A DNA stretch of 64,000 nt from Isoetes taiwanensis (lineage: Eukaryota; Streptophyta; Lycopodiopsida; Isoetales; Isoetaceae), in contig JAJEKV010000082.1 in assembly GCA_021234155.1 (NCBI GenBank), forward strand, positions 2,289,377-2,353,376, written 5' to 3'. This document shows, piece after piece, positions 10,927 through 25,680 of this stretch. The notes under the pieces are model-generated. The model made no database searches. It saw nothing but the letters and a program-made list of their open reading frames with translations, and was not told where the DNA came from. How positions within the stretch are numbered: position 1 is the stretch's first letter; the number at the start of each line of letters is the position of its first letter. A program made the translations under genes and the position numbers.

Positions 10927-12143
10927 TCATTGGTAGCAATTCCATTCCATGTCTTTCAAAAATACAAAAGTTCCATAATACAGCACATGCATGCACGATT
11001 TTGCTAGCTTGTGATGCTTGAACAGTCTGAGACTCTTTAATATTTTCCATTTCTCCTTGACAATGCCATTCTCAATTACAACTCTACCTCTGCAGATCCT
11101 CTTGTTGAATCGATTCTTCCTGCTATCAGGATCAGGAAAAACCTTTAATAAGAATGGCCTGCTAGGATATGCAGAATCTCCAAGTAATTGAGGAGGTATG
11201 TTTACAACTATGTCTTCCTCAGTAGGCATTCCTTTCTTGATATTCTTCCCTTGTAATCTAACAATCAGTTCCTATAATATAGATTTAGAAGCTAACCTGT
11301 TATAAATGTTGCTTTTCCTGAAATGTCCAGAATCATGTACAGATCCTACTCTAATACAACACACATTAACAAACAATTTACTATGAGTTACACAGCCTTG
11401 AAACAGAATAGAGTGTCTTTTATTTTTGCTGTAATAGTCATTTGCATGATCCTTTTTCTTAGGTTTTCTGTACAAATATATGTGGCTGCCATCGACTGCA
11501 GCAAACACATTTGGAAGACCAGTTGCCTCCTTAAATTCTGCTATAATATCGAGTAATCTCTGCCCTGATGGAATGGCTACAAATCTCTTATACAACATGT
11601 TCTTGGACGCCAAAGCTAGTGTGATCTTCCTCACATACTTCTGAACTGTGGACTGCTCCTTCCGACATGTAGAGGAGATTTCCCATGAGCAAGGAAATAA
11701 ACAACCAGAGCTACAGCCCTTCTTGTCTCTATGGGAGCCCTCACTTTGTTGCCTGGTTTTACAAAATATGGGGCCAGAAGACCTACCAGCTTTTCGAATG
11801 AGGATCTTGACATCCTGTAACATTGTCTCCACATATCATCTTCATAAGAGGGCAAGCAATTCCAGGCATGGTTGTCAATGCTATCCCACTGTGTGGTTTG
11901 TCTCGGTGCAACCCAAAATCTTCTTGGAGGCCTCTTTAGTCTGGTTGTCCCCAACAGAATCAAGGTAAATTGACAGCAAGTCATGAGTCGACTGCTTTCT
12001 ATGGATTTGGTCTCCACAGCTAAGTCGAAGAGCTCAGAATCGTGATCTGAAGATATGAGGTGTAGGCAAAACTGCTGCAATGCAATGCCGAGCATAATAG
12101 TGCGCAAGACCATGGCAATCATCCCCAAAATCACTGGATCCAT
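10927..12143 (-). pseudogene. PIF/Harbinger DDE transposase, frameshifted
   Basis: Three overlapping minus-strand ORFs (12143-11631, 11832-11272, 11229-10927) align end to end as one Harbinger-type nuclease. The N-terminal part has MSRSSFEKLVGLLAPYFV, a helix-turn-helix-like segment. The first catalytic Asp is in FAAVDGSHIYLY, the second in SVHDSGHF, and the Glu in VIENGIVKEKWKIL. At least two frameshifts separate these parts, so it is inactive. It pairs with the Myb/SANT-like ORF at 7321-8104, the usual two-gene content of this superfamily. Terminal inverted repeats were not found. Confidence 0.85.
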
Positions 12144-12479
12144 ATTAAAATCTTCTTAAGGTCGGACTGTAGTAGAGATTTGGGAAAAAATGAAAGAAAG
12201 AAAACCAACTGAGGTCGGACTGTAGCAGAGATTAGGGAAAAATGAAAGAAACGAAGCCAATTGATCATGATTCAAAGATTGCTTCGCGCCCACACATTGA
12301 ATTCCAATAGGTCGGTAGATTTTGGCGCCTTCTCTTTCCGGTTACTCAGCAAAACGGCCGCTGTTAAGGCCCAAGAGACGAGCTCCTCTCGAGCTCGAGA
12401 GGAGCTATATCACATTACAAAAATATCTCTACGCCATTATATGGCGAGAGATAAAAAATCAGCGAGCATGTGGGAAACC

Positions 12480-12481
<2 letters not shown>
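12144..12481. repeat. 60-bp tandem duplication and 26-bp perfect palindrome
   Basis: Two copies of a unit containing GGTCGGACTGTAG and GGGAAAAAATGAAAGAAA lie at about 12150-12265, just upstream of the Harbinger transposase start. At 12381-12406 a perfect 26-base palindrome is centred on CTCGAGCTCGAG with flanking AGCTCCT and AGGAGCT. No ORF is supported here. The stretch ends at the (GA)n tract belonging to the next LINE. Confidence 0.7.
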
Positions 12482-14700
<2,219 letters not shown>

Positions 14701-14796
14701 ATATCTGTCGAAATTACCAAAACACGCAACTGGATTCAAATTTTTAGAAGCAGGCTTTAGAAACCGAATGTAAATGAAGGAAATCAGGCAAGGGAT

Positions 14797-14900
14797 TGTA
14801 ACGTTCCTAACCGACATGCCCTTAGCCAACTGGGCAAAACCGTCTAAACATTTATGAGTAGTCATTTCTACCCATTTATGTCAGTGTCTCGGGAACGCGA
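14797..14900 (-). repeat. Truncated LTR of the TRIM family found at 49.1 kb
   Basis: Starts TGTAACGTTCCTAACCGACA and follows the LTRs at 49104 and 49407 for about 100 bp, including AACTGGGCAAAACCGTCTA and CATTTATGAGTAGTC. The last ~40 bp of the LTR are missing. It is therefore a broken solo LTR. Confidence 0.75.
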
Positions 14901-16855
14901 CACCTCCAGCAACAACAACGGATTACTGGTTAATCCTCCTTCGTGCAGTCTGACAAGTTTGTTTATTTTTTTTTGACGTTATAGCTTTCCCTTCACCTCC
15001 CAATGGACAGTATATGCTTGCTTGCGTGTTCTTTCTATAACATAGAGGTTAGCTCATCTCTTTGATTGGTCACACATATCTGCCCCTTACGTGAATATGC
15101 TAGAAGAAAATCCACGTGTTTTATACATTTCTTTAATGTAGAGGACAAAAGCACAATGTAGAGGAGGATAACATACATTCTAATTGGTGTAGCATCTCCT
15201 TGTTGTGGATGATCTATGTGTTTAGTTCCCCAGGCATGTATGTCCAAGCATTTATCAATTTGACAAATGTATCTGGTATGTGAAATGATGGGATTTCATC
15301 TTATTGAAATTATGGAGAAGTTGGGTTCACTCCATGAGTTTTATTTTGAAGGTTCCTCAAAGAAGCACTGACTCTAGAGAGAGAAAAATGCATGGCAATA
15401 ACAAACCCCATACCTTATAGGTTTGATCTGTTCTTTTCAGATTCTAGAGCGTTTCAGATCCTCCATGGCAATAAAGCAATGTAGATATGTCTTCCATTCT
15501 GTTAAACCATTATTGATTCCCAAAATAGAGCCTGGAATAAAGCCTCATGTCCTCCACGAAATCGAAATGGAAGCGTCCAACAAAAACCTTCTTACAAGTT
15601 TCTATTTTTTGATACTTGTTACAAGCATTTGCTAGACAGTTATTCTAGAGATTTTAGGGCGGATCTGGCTTGTCAAAATGCGGAATTGGTGAAGGATTCG
15701 CTAGATCCTATTTGGCTGACTCAAATTTAACACATTTGCTAGACAGTAAATGCATCTAGTGCGCATCACAAATTTAAACATCCTAATATATAACCTACCT
15801 TCTAGAATGAAAAGTTTGCTCCTTTCCATTGTCAAAGTTTGCAAAGGTATCTGGGTTGACAATATTGGCGCCATTTTGATGAAACACACTCAGATATTTT
15901 TGCAACAATGCCAGTAGTATCCTGCATCAATGGCATTGTAATTGGCAAAAAGAGGTAGTCAGCATTCTGTTATAGGAAAAGAGCCGATTAGGGTTTTCTA
16001 TGCAAAATCTGGATGTTATTTGGACGACGAAGAATTTCTCTCAGCTCTGTTCTGAAGTTCAAGTGCGATTTCCCATTATTATGCTAAAGATGCATTCCAT
16101 TATAGCCAAAAATTGCACATGCATTTTCTAGCACAAGCTGTCTGAGAATTTAACCTTTTCTTGAAATGTCAAGCAACCACAATGCTGGAATAAACAAAAA
16201 TTGTGTGCCAAACGTTGTAATCCTGGGATATGAGGCTAACAACTTCTCCAAGCAGTTGTTCCACATCTTTTTGCATAATCCTATGTGTTTTGCTTCTTCA
16301 AATGGATAGATCTGAATTTGCATCGTTATGTATTTGAGCTTCATCAAACATCAGATTTTTTCCAAAAGGGATTTAACTTTGGGTGCCATACAATATGTTT
16401 AAGTGACTCAGCGGGGGGGTTTCGACATTTCCACATTTATATGTATGAATGTGGGGTTGGGTTGGGAGGGGGGGCAATACTTGGGGTAGATTTTGTATGG
16501 AAGGGATCAATTTTGCCTTTCACAAAATTGTATATGGGAGTATTTTTGAGCACCCTCTGCATGCACATGGCATACCCTCTTTGTATAGGTGCATCTCATG
16601 ATGATAGATCAAAAAATGCATGGCAGCGTTCTGTTTTCGTATAAATTGAGTATGTGCAGATCTGGTGCATATTTTATAAGTTTGTGGTCTGTATGGAGCA
16701 GCAGGGCAAAAGTATGCTGGTGGGTATCAAAAAAACGCGGCCCCAGCACTTAGATCAGCACCCTGGATGTACTATTCTATCATAGTATTCCACTTGTCAT
16801 TCATTGGAGCTGTTACATATTTCTATTGATTACCTAATTACCATGTGCTAGTACC
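14901..16855. other. Unassigned AT-rich interval
   Basis: No gene or complete element is visible. ORFs are short and lack motifs. A segment at 16690-16720 (GCAAAAGTATGCTGGTGGGT) recurs in inverted orientation at about 16935-16955 inside the neighbouring LTR. The GTACC at 16851-16855 is the candidate left target duplication of the gypsy element. Confidence 0.4.
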
Positions 16856-19800
16856 TGTAACACCCTAAACAAGCTGCCATATGGGGTGCTATATGAGTGC
16901 TGTCAGCATGCGTCCGGACGCATGCTTTTGATACCCACCAGCATACTTTTGCCCAGCATACATATGGCATGACATTCCACTATGGAATTCCTAATGCTTG
17001 GATTCAGAAACAACAGCGACTAATAATGCCATGGTTCTCTTTTTATATAGAAGAGAACCATCATTCTAGGGAAAGGGACGTCTGTTTTGGCGTCACGCCA
17101 TTTTGAGCGTCAGATCTATCTATAGCCTGAGCCTTCTATGGCGCAGGCTTTCTTTGGCTCTGTCTACTATATATCCATATTGCATGCTAGCATTCCTCAT
17201 CGGCGTTTCCTCTGAGCTGAATTCTGTTGGTTCTAGAGTTTCTTTTCTACTTATCCCTAGTTTGTTCTTAGCTTTTGTTGACCGGGTTTTTGGCACCCGG
17301 TCAACATGGTAAATCCATGTAATCTTGTATGCTTAAAGGTGAAGGGGGGTCAATTATAAAGTCCAAATGTTGTAAAGGTCTAAGGCACCAAAAAATTAAA
17401 GGGCCTAGATCTAGTTGTTTAAATTTAAGGGCTTCTAAGATTTTTAGTGGTTGAAGAGGGGTACATTATCTAAGGCTAGGATGAAGAGGCAGAAATGAAG
17501 GGTAAAGATGAAGAGGCAAAAAATGATGGTGGAGATGAAGTGGTTGAGATGGATGGATGAGATTAAGGGGCAAGAATTATAAAGGAAAAATGAGGAGCAC
17601 GAGCTCCTCCTCTCCCCCTGATCCACGATTCTTGAGAGGGTTCAGAGACCTCTCTTGATCATGGATTCAGAGGCCCTCCATGTTTCACAGGCATGGAGGG
17701 CTATTTACATTGTATTTCCTTCTTTTGTTCTTATAGATTGAAGATTATTTTGGGCCCAAGATTTTTCTCTATTTCTTGCCTCTGTCCAATCCATTCTAAT
17801 CCATTCTGTTTTGCATTGTAGCAGCCCTCTCATTCTTTATCTTGCAGCATCAAAATTTGATCTTGATTTCTGCCTTTGAGGCCACCTGTTGGGGATTGTG
17901 GGAAAAATCCGCCAACAGAATGGAGGTCCTACCGAGATTGTGTTTTTCCCCAGGATCAATTTTGGTGCTGCTCTCTTCTATATGTTCACTGCTTGCTGCT
18001 TGAAGATGCTGCAGAAAGAAATACTTCTTGAATATTTTCAGGAGAGCCAGCAAAAAGCCAGCCCTCCACGAATTTCAAAAGCGTTTTCTTGCTTCCTGCA
18101 ATCCATTCTTTTATCTGTTCCTTGCTATCTGCCAAACCCTGTTGTGACAAGAGCTTGCATTCAAAGTTTGTAGAAGAAAGAAAGAAAATAAATATGTGAA
18201 GAGAAAGATCTGCCAAGCCACTGTGCTAACGTCATCTGTGAGAAGAGAAGAGTAAGTTTCTGCCATTTCCTCAGCTCCCATCTGCCATTAACCGCACAGA
18301 CCTGCAAGAACTGAAAGAAAAATGGGAGATTTGAAGTCTTATTGACATATCCTCTGCGCCATATCTGCTCCCAAATCTTGCTTCCACCATAGCTACCTGT
18401 TTGCTGCGCCAATCTGCAGAAGAAAAGAAAGAGGTTGAAGCAAAAGATGGGAAGGGAAGAGAGGAGAGGAGACGTTGCCATTTCCTTCGCCATAGCTGCC
18501 GCTGCCCATCCCATTGCTGCTCCTTGCGTCTGCTTTGTGCCTTGCTGCCGGATTTGCAAAAGAAAGAAAGGTAAGATATCAAGAAGCAAAGCATCCTTCA
18601 TTCTCCATGTCTCCTCCGCCAAATCCATCCTCCGTTGCCCGCCATATCCCTGCTCTTCTGTGGCTGATAACAGCCGCCGTTATAAGCCATCCTTCCTTTC
18701 TTTTCTTCTCCTTGCCACGTTCATCTTTTGGCCTTATCTTATTTTTGGATCTTTCTTCCCTTTTATTCACCACTTATCACGTTGCTCCTTGCTATTATTT
18801 TGGTTTATTTGCTTTAATGTGCACCTTGTCCTTTATTAATATCTTGACCCATTTATTCCCTTGAGCCAACACGTTGTTTGGGTGCCCTTTGCCTTGCCAA
18901 TTTTTCAAAAAAAAATGCATTTTTTGTTTGGGCGTGCCCCCTTTTCTTACCTTGCGAAAAAACTAGCTTGCTTGACATTTGACTCAACATTTGAATGAGC
19001 CCTCTCCAAGGTCCATATTTTACACCATATGAATTTTTATGCCCTACCAAGGAATGGTTACCCACACGTGGACCAGAGCCATAGAAGCCAGTGCATGCGA
19101 TGTGGGTGTGTCCCCTTGGATATTTTTATTAACCTTAATGTTATTGTATTAAATCTTGGGGCCGAGGGGACCGCCCATTTTTTGTTTATGAGATGTTGAC
19201 CGGGTTTTGGCACCGGTCAACATGGTAAATCTATGTAATCTTGTATGCTTAAAGGTGAAGGGGGGTCAATTATAAAGTCCAAATGTTGTAAAGGTCTAAG
19301 GCACCAAAAATTAAAGGGCCTAGATCTAGTTGTTTAAATTTAAGGGCTTCTAAGATTTTTAGTGGTTGAAGAGGGGTACATTATCTAAGGCTAGGATGAA
19401 GATGAAGTAAAATGAAGGGTAAAGATGAAGAGGCAAAAAATGATGGTGGAGATGAAGTGGTTTGAGATGGATGGATGAGATTAAGGGCAAGAATTATAAA
19501 GGAAAAATGAGGAGCACGAGCTCCTCCTCTCCCCGATCCACGATTCTTGAGAGGGTTGAGACCTCTCTTGATCATGGATTGTGAGGCCCTCCATGTTTCA
19601 CAGGCATGGAGGGCTATTTACATTGTATTTCCTTCTTTTGTTCTTATAGATTGAAGATTATTTTGGGCCCAAGATTTTTCTCTATTTCTTGCCTCTGTCC
19701 AATCCATTCTAATCCATTCTGTTTTGCATTGTAGCAGCCCTCTCATTCTTTATCTTGCAGCATCAAAATTTGATCTTGATTTCTGCCTTTGAGGCCACCT

Positions 19801-20072
19801 GTTGGGGATTGTGGGAAAAATCCGCCAACAGCTTTCCTAGTTAGCTGTTGTATGGGAACTTTTAGGGTTAGGTTAAAAGGGATCAAATGGGGTATTGCCA
19901 CTTGGCAAGGGGGGGTTTTAGTTGTATATATTTATTATACATGCACAACATACGAGGTTGCCCCCTAGGTGCAACCCTTTATGGCTCTCACGTACTTGTC
20001 ATGGTGACATGTACGTGTGACATGGCAGTATAATATACGTATTGGGATGGTATGTTATACTGGAACGTCACA
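16856..20072 (-). mobile_element. Ty3/gypsy 3' LTR (minus strand), split by a nested element
   Basis: On the minus strand a purine tract GGTGGGGAGAT (20073-20085) is followed by TGTGACGTTCCAG, the usual polypurine tract and LTR start. Skipping the nested element at 17276-19830 and one target duplication, the sequence continues to ...GGGTGTTACA at 16856. This gives a TG...CA LTR of about 657 bp. It lies directly downstream of the chromovirus pol on the same strand. The matching 5' LTR was not found, so the boundaries rest on one LTR and on the terminal dinucleotides. Confidence 0.6.
17276..19830. mobile_element. Non-autonomous LTR retrotransposon, complete with TSD
   Basis: Two direct repeats, 17276-17917 (642 bp) and 19194-19830 (637 bp), both start TGTTGACCGGG and end CCGCCAACA. 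They are flanked by GCTTT on both sides (17271-17275 and 19831-19835), a 5-bp target duplication. The LTRs differ by only a few substitutions and small indels, so insertion is recent. The 1276-bp interior has no gag or pol. Its ORFs (for example 18161-18628 minus) show no retroviral motif. I did not find a standard tRNA-Met primer site next to either LTR, so orientation is undecided. Size and content fit the LARD/TRIM-like class. Confidence 0.9.
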
Positions 20073-20099
20073 ATCTCCCCACCTTGAATTGATGTTGTC

Positions 20100-20783
20100 C
20101 TCAGCATCACGCGTCTCCCCACCTTGGAAACCTGCGTACCCTGCAATTACATTTGATCCATATAATTTTTACAACATAATTACCCCAAGGTAATATTTTA
20201 ATTTATCATAACGCATCCTTGTTTAATATCATACTATGATAAGAGGTTCTTTTATCCTCTTACTTTATCGTTTATTATTCACAAAATTTTATGGCTTACA
20301 CCATTAGTATAGTTTCAAAAGAAATTCTCTAATTCAGGTTCCGTATCGTTTCCTTACAACACATTATGCCAAAATATGTGTTGCAAGTCTTCGCAGTGCG
20401 ACCTTCCTGCCGCTAGACTTTATTGGCCTGTAGGTCCAACACTACATCAATATACATTAAATTATTATAAAGTTGGTTGTTAGGGAACCACCTATTAATT
20501 ACATTTACATGAATGCAAGACTAATCTCCCGGCGTAGGAAGATTATGTTTCTTCCATCTTGGTCATGGAGACAGCGCCCTATCATGCCTAGGATGACGTG
20601 AAGGGTGGCGTCCTTCCCGTATTTGGGCATGAAGGATGGCGTCCTTCTCGTGGTAGGCATTGACTAGAGGTGTTTTCCTATAATGCATGCCTGAATGACC
20701 TTATCTCTCAAGGTCGTCTACTTCCGTAGGACGGAAGTAGACTTTTTAATCTACCTTCCACTCACCTATCGAGTCGGTGTCGA
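20100..20783 (-). other. Gypsy 3' untranslated region
   Basis: This lies between the chromovirus pol C-terminus and the polypurine tract. It is AT-rich and open in no long frame. A copy of GATGGCGTCCTT-type sequence is duplicated near 20600-20655. Nothing else is identified. Confidence 0.5.
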
Positions 20784-21428
20784 CTACTTCGGTGACGAGC
20801 CGACCCTTGCATTGCTCCATGAATTGGGGGTACCGCTTCTCCAAATCTGATTGTAGTACCCATGTAGCGTCCTCCACAGTAAGTGCGTCCATTTCACTAG
20901 GTATTGGAGAAATTGGGATCTTCTTGTCTTCTTATAGGCCCTGTCAAGAAGAACCTCTGGGATGATTTCAAGCTGGTCGTCCGTCATTTCCAGTAACTCA
21001 GTTGTCTCCAATACTTCCTCTGGATTAGGAGTGTGCCTCTTCAGGAGACTTACATGGAAGAACCTATGGATTTTGAGATGTGCTTGCAGGTCCAACTTGT
21101 AGGATTGCCTACCTACTCTTTTGGTTATCCTGAATGGTCCAGCCCATCTTGGAGCAAGCTTCTTGCAGTTGCCGATGCGGAGCTTAGCCTGCTTCACCTT
21201 GATCTTCAACCATACATTGTCTCCCACCTGAAATTCCCTTACCGTCCTGTGCTTATCGGCTATGCTTTTCTGCCTACTTCTCGCTGCTAGCAGGTATCCT
21301 CTTACCTCCTCCACTAGCTGCTGCATATCCGATAACATCTGCTGGAAGACTTCCACTTTTGACACTGGGTTGTGCCAAGTATCTGGGGTAAGACACAAAT
21401 ACCCATAATTAATCATGAAAGGAGACAT
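20784..21428 (-). pseudogene. Ty3/gypsy integrase C-terminus with chromodomain
   Basis: Minus-strand ORF of 214 residues. It starts with the integrase C-terminal part (SPFMINYG, then ADKHRTVREFQVGDNVWLK and KLAPRWAGPFRI) and VSLLKRHTPN. It ends with a chromodomain-like EIIPEVLLDRAYKKTRR and FLQYLVKW. Chromodomains in plant gypsy elements direct insertion to chromatin. The preceding integrase core is in a different ORF and the region between has stops, so the polyprotein is broken. Confidence 0.8.
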
Positions 21429-21626
21429 CTGTGATGACTCCTGCTTTGTGCTGTTGTAGGCGAACTCTACTAAGGGGATGAAATCATCCCACTTAGACTA
21501 TTCGTTCCACACATAATTCCTTAGTATATCTTCGATGATCCGGTTGGTTCGCTCCGTCTGACCATCCGTTTGCGGGTGATATGCTGTGCTCATAGAGAGC
21601 TTCGTCTAAATGGTGGTAAACAAATC

Positions 21627-22275
21627 CTACCAGAATGCACTCATAAATTTAGAGTCTCTATCCGAGATTATTTCCCTCGGCATCCTATGGAGTCTAAAGA
21701 TCTCTTTGGTGAACAATATGGCAGTGTCCAATGCCGTGTCTGTTGTCCTACACGGCACGAAATGTGCCATCTTGGACAACTTATCCACCACCACCATTAG
21801 GGCATCCTTTGCTGTCCTTGGAAGCCCTGTAATGAAATCCATACTTATGACTTCCCCTTTTGCATTCGGCACTGGCAATGGCTCTAGAGCTCCTGGAATT
21901 CGGAATTGCTCCACTTTTATCTGCTGGCATAATTGGCACTCCCGAATGTATCTCGCTACTTGCTTCTTCATGCCGGGCCAAAAGTAGCTGCTTCTGACCT
22001 TGAAATAGGTCTGCATGAACCCTGCATGCCCGGCTATGGGGCTGTTGTGTGTATCGTGGAGTATTAACTTCCGTACTCCGAAGATTCTGGTACACACAAC
22101 TTATTCTTATGATATAGCAGGTTACCTTCCTTCTTATAGTGCTTGAAGGTCTCCCTTTCCTTATCTGTTCTTGCCTCTTTAGAGAGGCTTGTCCACACTT
22201 CTTTAAAATCGCCGTCTGATGGTAACGTCTCTTCAATCCTTTTGCCATAGTCACTTGTGAGGCTCGATATGGCGT
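21627..22275 (-). pseudogene. Ty3/gypsy integrase HHCC and core, cut by hAT insertion
   Basis: The minus-strand protein has a zinc-binding HHCC region (HDTHNSPIAGHAGFMQT, then CQLCQQIK). The integrase core follows, with MDFITGLPRT and IISDRDSKFMS, containing two Asp of the DDE triad. Upstream, NAISSLTSDYGKRIEE is the RNase H/integrase linker. It is interrupted exactly at the hAT target duplication (22268-22275) and resumes at 31892 with RRPLKT-type linker sequence. Confidence 0.85.
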
Positions 22276-22389
22276 CAGGGATAGGTTCTATACGTACAAA
22301 ATTAAAATTCCTGACGTATAAAGTCAAAAAATACGTATTTTTTAATAAAATACGTATTTAACATATAAAAACCTCGCCGGCCGGAAAAA

Positions 22390-22660
22390 AAAATTCAGCG
22401 TCTGTGAAAACCCGTAGCGTCTGTGAAAAAACCGTCACATAAAAATACAAAGTTTTCGCGTCATAAAAAAGTCTGGTCGACTTTGGCGTCGCGAAATCTT
22501 AAATAAAGCGTCTGTGAAAGTTTTTCATGCGCTTTTATTCGACAGCGTCTGTAGCGAAACCCGGGTGTTAAAGCGTCTGTTTTTTTCGTTCGGCGTCTGT
22601 GAAAAAGTTTTCAGCGTCTGTGGCTGAAGTTTTCCAGCGTCTGTGAAATTTTTTTATATA
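22390..22660. repeat. hAT left subterminal repeats (GCGTCTGT)
   Basis: About eight copies of GCGTCTGT, mostly followed by GAAA, occur between 22398 and 22650, plus related GCGTC sites at 22457 and 22484. They lie 120-380 bp inside the left end. Short subterminal repeats of this sort bind transposase in hAT elements such as Ac and Tam3, so the same role is inferred. Confidence 0.8.
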
Positions 22661-24829
22661 TTCGGTAGTAGATTAGGTTTTTTGGCCGCCAAACAAGGTA
22701 TTTCCTGCGCCCAACCTTGCAATTGCCACCCAAAACCATTTTTTTTGTTTTTCTTAGTTTTTAGGTTTTTTTGTTGTTTTTTTATAGGTAGGCGAGGTTA
22801 GGTCCTTGAGTTAGGCCCTACTTTTGTTGCCCCCCGTGTAAGGGCGTGGCGATGGTGAGTGCCTTGTTACGTAGGCTGAGCTTACCTATTTTAAAAAAAA
22901 AAAAATAATAATAATAATTTAAGCAAATAATAATTTAAGAGTAAAGTAAAAAAAAAAAAAAAAACCAAAAATAAAAGAAATTGGTTGCCTTCCCTTAAAG
23001 CGACAACCGAGAGGGCTTTTTAGGGTTGCGTGTTGCCAAGAGCATAGGCATGCCCTTGCACTGGTATTGCCGCATTTATTTGGCGCCCATCCAGGGGTGG
23101 GTGGCCTTCTTGAAGCTTAAGGCAACTAGGGTCTCCCCTTTATTAAGAGTATAACCCTCGCTTTGGCCCGTTGTTGGCCTTGGTCCGCTTGGTGTCGAAA
23201 GGTGTCGTTGTACTTTTATTAAGGGTTAGGAGAATGTTTTATTAATTCACACCCTAGTTCTGATGGTGTTGTTGATGAAAGTCGACACTAATATAGGAAC
23301 CGGCGTATGTTTTGATAAGCATTCGATTGGTCTCAAATCTTTTGAAAAAGCGTGACTGGGACAAGTGCAATGCATTTAAAACTTGCTAGCCTTGCATTTT
23401 GGCGATAGCTGGGCTATAGATCATAAATCGTGTTTTGGTCCTTTTATTTGTTACCCTATCCTTGGCCTTGCACATACATACTCATGTTAGGGTCTTAGTG
23501 TAGGAAGCGTAAAATTAGTGTTTTGTTTTGGTTAAAGTGAGTTGATTTACCCTCATGTGCTAAGCACTAAATTGAAAGTTTTATCTTTGCTTGACTTGTA
23601 GGTGTTCTTTGTTGTCGATTTGTATTATCGGCGAGTCGCATTTTGCTAGCCCGCTAGACAATCCCTTAAAACAAAGCGGTATGACCTTGAGAAGAGAGAG
23701 CGGAAGTTAACTTGCAACCAAATGTGGCATTAGTGTCTCGGATAGAGCCGCGAACCAAGTAGAGGCATTGGCGTCTCAAACCACGTGCTCTGAGCTGCAA
23801 CCCGAAGTCATCTTGCAGCAAAGACCGCCGGCGTAGAAAAGAAGTAGACCACAACAAGCATGGTCTACTTTGAGACCAGATTTCATGAACTGGTTTGTAA
23901 TGTACGGTGGCAATGCCTCATTTCGGGATTTGGAATTGATTACTAGCGGCCGAGGAAGGATGGCTAGACTACCATGCGAGGCTGGTAAAAGATGCCGAGA
24001 GGGCTTTTAAGCTTCGAATGATGGAGCTAGAGCACGGAAAGAGTGAGCAAGAGAGGTATACATGGATAGTGGGTAATATTAGCCGCACTACCGGCAATAT
24101 GATCGAAGTTGCAAATTTGAGTAGTCATCGCTGAGGCTAGAGTTGAAAGAAAAAGCCTGACACATGGAATCTGGCGTGGACCAACAGTAAAATTGAAGAA
24201 AGAAGCCCATCAAACCCCCATCTTGTTAAGAAAGTGTTGGCGCAAACCATAAAAGCCAAACGTCCTGGTGAGACAGAGATAGGGAGTGGGAAGCTCGTAG
24301 AAGAGCGGATGCCAAGACTACTTGGTTTGCCATGGTAGATTCATCACAAATAATAAAGCGGACAATGAATTGGTTACGGTTCATATGGTATGAGGTATAA
24401 GTGCAATATTTTAGGGTCTAGTTTTATTAAGGATGAACCTTATTGTGTAAAACTTCAACATAATAATTTTCAGCATAGTACGTAACCCAATAAGTTAGTG
24501 GAAGCTATCTTTGAAGAACATGAGGGAGGGGAATGCAAGTTAGGCACGGGTGTATATCTTTTGCATTGGTAGCACAACCGGCCTAGAAAGACAAGGCTTA
24601 ATTTTCCCTTTTTTTTGGAATGGAGGTTCGTTGGCAACCTTCTTTACAAGTCATGGGTCCAATGCCTTTGCGAGCTTGCATTTAAGAAGTTGGGAGCTGT
24701 CCCCGAGTTGAGAGACAGACTTGAGGCTGCTTGAGGAGGCCAGAAAAGAAAGAATTATTTGTTGCCTCTAGGGTTGGGGACTTAGCAATGTCATTCTGTA
24801 GCGGCTACTAAAAGCTCCATCAAGAAAGA
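22661..24829. other. hAT internal DNA without a readable gene
   Basis: A run of A-rich simple sequence (22890-22970) is followed by GC-richer DNA with no ORF over 70 codons and no recognised motif until the kinase-like block. Parts of 23900-24829 may be the decayed 5' portion of that kinase-like gene, including introns, but I could not assemble it. Confidence 0.4.
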
Positions 24830-25422
24830 TATTTGCATATGGACTTGCATCCGGGCAATATATTGCTCCATTTTGATTATGGAAAGGAGAAGGGATGTAT
24901 TAATCCTCGTTGTATACATTGGCATTTGTGATTGGGGTGAATCCAGGTTGATCCACGAGGCGGTGGAGGTAAAACGATGGCATTACAAGGGTATGGATGG
25001 CGAAGGTAAGAAAAGAATTGAGATGGAAAGGGCGGGGCATCCATATATGCATGATGATCTTTTTTGTAGTGGCTCAAGAGGCGGTGCGCAAGGGTTGACT
25101 TTGATTTACAGGCCTGGCAACGTACATTGTCTACTACTTAGGCGACTTTGCTAGTAAGCACTCCTACATGGAGTCAATAGGAAACTTGGAGCAGCAAGGC
25201 AAGCATCGGAGAATGTGCGACTATTTGAAACATTGCGTTGAGTCGCCAATGAGGGACAAAACACGAAAATTTGATATAGCCCAGCTACTTGACACAATGC
25301 GGAGCAGTTTTCATTGCTCTCCAATTCCGTGCACGAGGCCACAATTGGAATCAGATTGGATTCTTCAACTTGGCCAGGGTGGCGACGATGCATTAGACCA
25401 AGATGGTCCTAGTCACGCCTAG
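24830..25422 (+). pseudogene. Protein-kinase-like fragment carried in the hAT
   Basis: At 24830 the frame reads YLHMDLHPGNILLHFD, matching the kinase catalytic loop HxDLxxxN. A one-base shift later the next frame gives ICDWGESRLI (24918 onward), matching the DFG metal-binding motif in its DWG form. A third frame supplies a helical C-lobe-like tail, YIVYYLGDFASKHSYMES, ending at 25422. The N-lobe with its ATP-binding Lys was not found. Two frameshifts over 600 bp indicate a decayed gene. It lies just before the RING-like ORF on the same strand, so both may have been acquired or retained as cargo. Confidence 0.6.
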
Positions 25423-25680
25423 CGTGCATACTCACTTACATTCAAACATCCTTGTATTACATAATATTCCAAATAAATTCATTAAACACTTATCTGATGC
25501 TATTTGAAAGATTATTGTCCATGTGTGTTGTGTAGCTTGGCTTTTCTTTTCGTGTGTTTTTTGTGTTATTTATTCTGTGCTTTTTTATATGTCGCAGCTA
25601 ACGAAAATTATAAAGACAAGAAATCAAAGCACACCTATACAAGTCAGTCAGAACACCTATAGAAGTCAGCACTCCAAATT

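Noticed and set aside
18161..18628. Host gene captured in the non-autonomous LTR element
   Set aside because: The 155-codon minus ORF and overlapping frames are all open because of composition. No motif or splice pattern supports a gene.
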